From Companilactobacillus alimentarius DSM 20249 (GTDB taxonomy: Bacteria > Bacillota > Bacilli > Lactobacillales > Lactobacillaceae), in contig NZ_CP018867.1 of the NCBI RefSeq assembly GCF_002849895.1, positions 62,001 to 126,000 of the forward strand: a stretch of DNA of 64,000 nt, given 5' to 3'. Below, one piece after another: positions 62,929 to 64,000 of the stretch (the stretch's first letter is position 1; every line of letters starts with the position of its first letter). The translations under genes and the position numbers were made by a program. Under the pieces are notes generated by a model, which saw only the letters and a program-made list of their open reading frames with translations, was not told the origin of the DNA and searched no databases.

Positions 62929-63033
62929 ATGATGAAGAAAGAAAATTATATTGAACATCAATTAAATGAATTAGGACAGGAAGAAATTGACGGGAGAGGG
63001 ATAAGACTGTTATGTACAATGTTTCAAGTTTAG
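62929..63033 (+). CDS. Small peptide ORF before the histidine kinase, possible signal peptide
   Basis: 34 residues, with start MMKKENYIEHQLNELGQEEIDG and end RLLCTMFQV. ATG 62929, 6 bases after AAAGGA. L at -12, I at -4 and G at -2 partly match the double-glycine leader pattern, but the last position is Arg, not Gly, and the -7 Leu is missing. It also overlaps the kinase start by 22 bases. It could be a pheromone precursor, a leader ORF that couples translation, or chance. Confidence 0.4.
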   Translation: MMKKENYIEHQLNELGQEEIDGRGIRLLCTMFQV

Positions 63034-64000
63034 TACTATTCGGTTATGACTTTATTGTTTTAGATTTTACATTCGTATTATTTTTAATATTTTCAGATAC
63101 GAAATTCAAAGTAAGGACAGTCATAATGACCGTCCTTTTTTCAGCAATTATTTCTTTGTTTTCTGGACGTTATGATTCTGCAATTCTTCCAGTGTTAATA
63201 ATTATAATTACATTAATCAATTATAAATGGCCAAAAATTATTGGTAATAAATATTTACTTATATTTATTTTTTCTTATATCGTACAATCGCTTATAGGAG
63301 AGTTTTCAGTATGGTTCGCTCGTATCATAATAAATACTTTGGCAAATAATCGAAGCATTAATATTTTTGTTTTAATATCCATTGTTATTAATTCAGTTCT
63401 TATTATAATTACGATTTATTTCTATAAGAAAAATATATTCTATATAACCAAATTGAAATTATCCATTCTGGGAAATAATAAAATAAATATTATGACAATT
63501 TGCTTTCTTGTAATAAATATAATCGTAATATTTTCTGTTAACATTATTTTTGATATGAACCATGTGAGTGGGATTCTTCAAGGTCTAGTTGTTTTTATAC
63601 TTTTCTTAGTATTCTTTACAAATCTATATTTTTTCTATCTGTACATAACTTTAGTTAATGAAAAGAACAAGCTTCAGATTCAAAAGCAAAAAGATGAAGA
63701 ATTCAGAAAGTATATGGAAGTTGCAAATCAAAATTATAATTCAATAAAAAAATTCAAACACGATTATAAAAATATTTTAATTGGTTTTGAAATTTTTGTG
63801 GAACGTTCTAAGGATCAAGACTTCAAGGATTACTTTAAGAAGGTTGTTGGATACTCTGACAAGGTACTGACATTTAATCAAGATGTAATGGGAATATTAA
63901 ATAATATTAAGAGTAAGCCGATAAAGAGTATACTACTTACCAAAATAAATTTAGCCAAAAGTAAAGGTATAGAATTTCATTGTGAAATTGATGAACGAAT
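63012..64000 (+). CDS. HPK10-type sensor histidine kinase (AgrC/ComD-like), partial
   Basis: The open frame runs off the window: 329 residues shown. Six or so N-terminal membrane helices (to about 215) and then a cytoplasmic coiled coil and H-box IKKFKHDYKNILIGFEIF with the phospho-His. The following GHKL start is IKSILLTKINLAKSKGIEFH. This is the architecture of kinases that sense peptide pheromones (AgrC, ComD, PlnB). The response regulator would be expected just beyond the edge. ATG 63012 lies in the end of the peptide ORF. Confidence 0.85.
   Translation, partial: MYNVSSLVLFGYDFIVLDFTFVLFLIFSDTKFKVRTVIMTVLFSAIISLFSGRYDSAILPVLIIIITLINYKWPKIIGNKYLLIFIFSYIVQSLIGEFSVWFARIIINTLANNRSINIFVLISIVINSVLIIITIYFYKKNIFYITKLKLSILGNNKINIMTICFLVINIIVIFSVNIIFDMNHVSGILQGLVVFILFLVFFTNLYFFYLYITLVNEKNKLQIQKQKDEEFRKYMEVANQNYNSIKKFKHDYKNILIGFEIFVERSKDQDFKDYFKKVVGYSDKVLTFNQDVMGILNNIKSKPIKSILLTKINLAKSKGIEFHCEIDER

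Noticed and set aside
62929..63033. Canonical double-glycine pheromone precursor
   Set aside because: The -1 residue is Arg and -7 is not Leu or Met, so it is not called as a classical precursor; it is kept only as a candidate peptide.

Overview
The window is AT-rich chromosomal DNA from a low-GC Gram-positive bacterium of the Lactobacillaceae. This rests on the gene content: acetate fermentation (pta, ackA), adhE, oleate hydratase, WxL-like surface proteins, a LysM/3D-type secreted protein, two methionine T-boxes and a tmRNA tag AKNNNSYALAA. The overall flavour suggests a Companilactobacillus-like species, but that genus call is inference. No phage, plasmid, CRISPR, rRNA or tRNA genes were seen.

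Layout. 1-7 kb: a GNAT tail, a LURP-one-like gene and a HAD phosphatase, then ung-pta-tsaE-GNAT, a DnaQ-type exonuclease and exonuclease III. 7-16 kb: murB, an NhaP antiporter, the cdaA-cdaR-glmM operon (c-di-AMP and cell-wall precursor) and glmS. glmS has no ribozyme-sized leader; several NagR-like operator half-sites lie around its promoter. Two near-identical 1,524-bp IS3/IS150-type elements lie in opposite orientation at 4214-5737 and 16447-17970. Each keeps its own 4-bp target duplication. The first sits one codon before the old stop of the GNAT gene; the second splits an amino-acid permease. 18.9-23.4 kb: VanZ, YebC and an RpiR regulator divergent from two Gfo/Idh/MocA oxidoreductases. 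23.5-29.4 kb: a complete comG pseudopilus operon followed by a methyltransferase and ackA. 29.6-36 kb: oleate hydratase, adhE with redox/catabolite-type sites, and a UMF1-type MFS.

36-47 kb is accessory: a GDPD, a Gdx/SugE-like SMR exporter and an MFS pump, both preceded by terminator-like hairpins in their leaders; two secreted surface proteins with WxL-like C-termini; and a metal-response group (CDF transporter, ArsR regulator and an unlisted 51-residue protein with nine cysteines that looks like a metallothionein). 47.4-50.7 kb: an ABC exporter, a gene-poor stretch with a TxpA/Hol_Tox-type small toxin, a likely antisense RNA, two decayed copies of a second hydrophobic peptide gene, and ssrA.

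53.4-58.9 kb is a methionine uptake locus: Met T-box, metQ, M20 peptidase, metN, metI, second Met T-box, second metQ. The window ends with an XRE/TPR regulator, two PspC proteins, another MFS with a leader hairpin, a HAD phosphatase, and the start of a peptide-sensing-type histidine kinase preceded by and overlapping a 34-codon peptide ORF.

The most interesting new signals are the cysteine-rich mini-protein, the three exporters behind leader terminators, the small-toxin module with a coupled leader ORF, and the peptide ORF in front of the kinase.
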